NCBI RefSeq assembly: GCF_002934065.1
Contig: NZ_CP018049.1
Span: 184,501 to 248,500 of the forward strand
DNA: 64,000 nt
Direction of reading: 5' to 3'
From: Pseudomonas orientalis
GTDB taxonomy: Bacteria > Pseudomonadota > Gammaproteobacteria > Pseudomonadales > Pseudomonadaceae
Made by a program: the position numbers and the translations under genes. The notes under the pieces were generated by a model that saw nothing but the letters and a program-made list of their open reading frames with translations, had not been told where the DNA came from and did not search any database. Below, piece by piece: positions 63,943 to 64,000 of the stretch (positions are counted from its first letter, which is position 1; the number at the start of each line of letters is the position of its first letter).

Positions 63943-64000
63943 GTGGGAGGGGGCTTGCCCCCGATAGCGGTGTGTCAGTCACACATATGCTGACTGATCC
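63943..64000. repeat. REPIN, GTGGGAGG class, cut by the window end
   Basis: Left REP arm and part of the spacer; the right arm would lie beyond the edge. Confidence 0.85.

Overview
The window is a chromosomal segment from a Pseudomonas of the P. fluorescens complex. Evidence: a pgaBCD exopolysaccharide locus, gabDT, desA-pipA-oscA-sbp-cysTWA in the order known from P. aeruginosa PA0286-PA0280, and many copies of the GTGGGAGG...CCTCCCAC REPIN hairpin typical of this group. Core genes are GC-rich; the toxin and immunity genes in the middle are clearly AT-richer.

Layout. (1) 1-2876: end of pgaB, then pgaC and pgaD (poly-N-acetylglucosamine synthesis). (2) 3040-26212: a two-partner secretion / contact-dependent inhibition (CDI) locus: outer-membrane transporter (fhaC/cdiB-like), a 3492-residue exoprotein FhaB1 with a C-terminal toxin, its immunity gene, a convergent kptA, then two orphan toxin-immunity modules. 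Each orphan carries a copied piece of the FhaB1 C-terminal half, ending in a PD-(D/E)XK-like nuclease (module 2) or a papain-like peptidase (module 3). Further orphan immunity genes, toxin fossils, an intact IS4-family element with a 9-bp target duplication, and a fossil of a REP-associated tyrosine transposase (RAYT) lie between them. (3) 26337-35292: a second exoprotein, FhaB2 (2773 aa, HNH-like toxin), without a transporter gene of its own; its upstream leader and first ~340 codons are a near copy of those of the first locus. (4) 35304-39930: an intact RAYT gene and an array of toxin remnants and immunity genes, with an AT-rich imperfect palindrome (AAAAGGGG-CAGA type ends) between neighbouring cassettes. 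(5) 39970-49505: small lipoproteins, a classical autotransporter, a CsgG-DUF4810-DUF799 lipoprotein operon, a VWA-domain lipoprotein, and an ECF sigma/membrane regulator pair. (6) 49622-51703: a pore-forming bacteriocin with a LexA-box promoter and a convergent ColE1-type immunity gene, next to tRNA-Arg(CCG). (7) 52074-63933: gabDT (GABA catabolism), a PAS-GGDEF cyclase, desA, pipA-like PAS-GGDEF-EAL protein, oscA and the sulfate ABC transporter sbp-cysT-cysW-cysA.

How it fits together. FhaC probably exports both FhaB1 and FhaB2, which carry different C-terminal toxins. Orphan modules 2 and 3 keep hundreds of bases of identity to FhaB1, so recombination could swap their toxins onto the exoprotein, and the downstream immunity collection would protect against current, past or neighbours' toxins. 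The most unusual signal is the regular placement of RAYT-type palindromes exactly at cassette borders, including points where toxin reading frames are cut. The GTGGGAGG REPINs are absent between about 3.0 and 44.2 kb, which outlines the accessory block.
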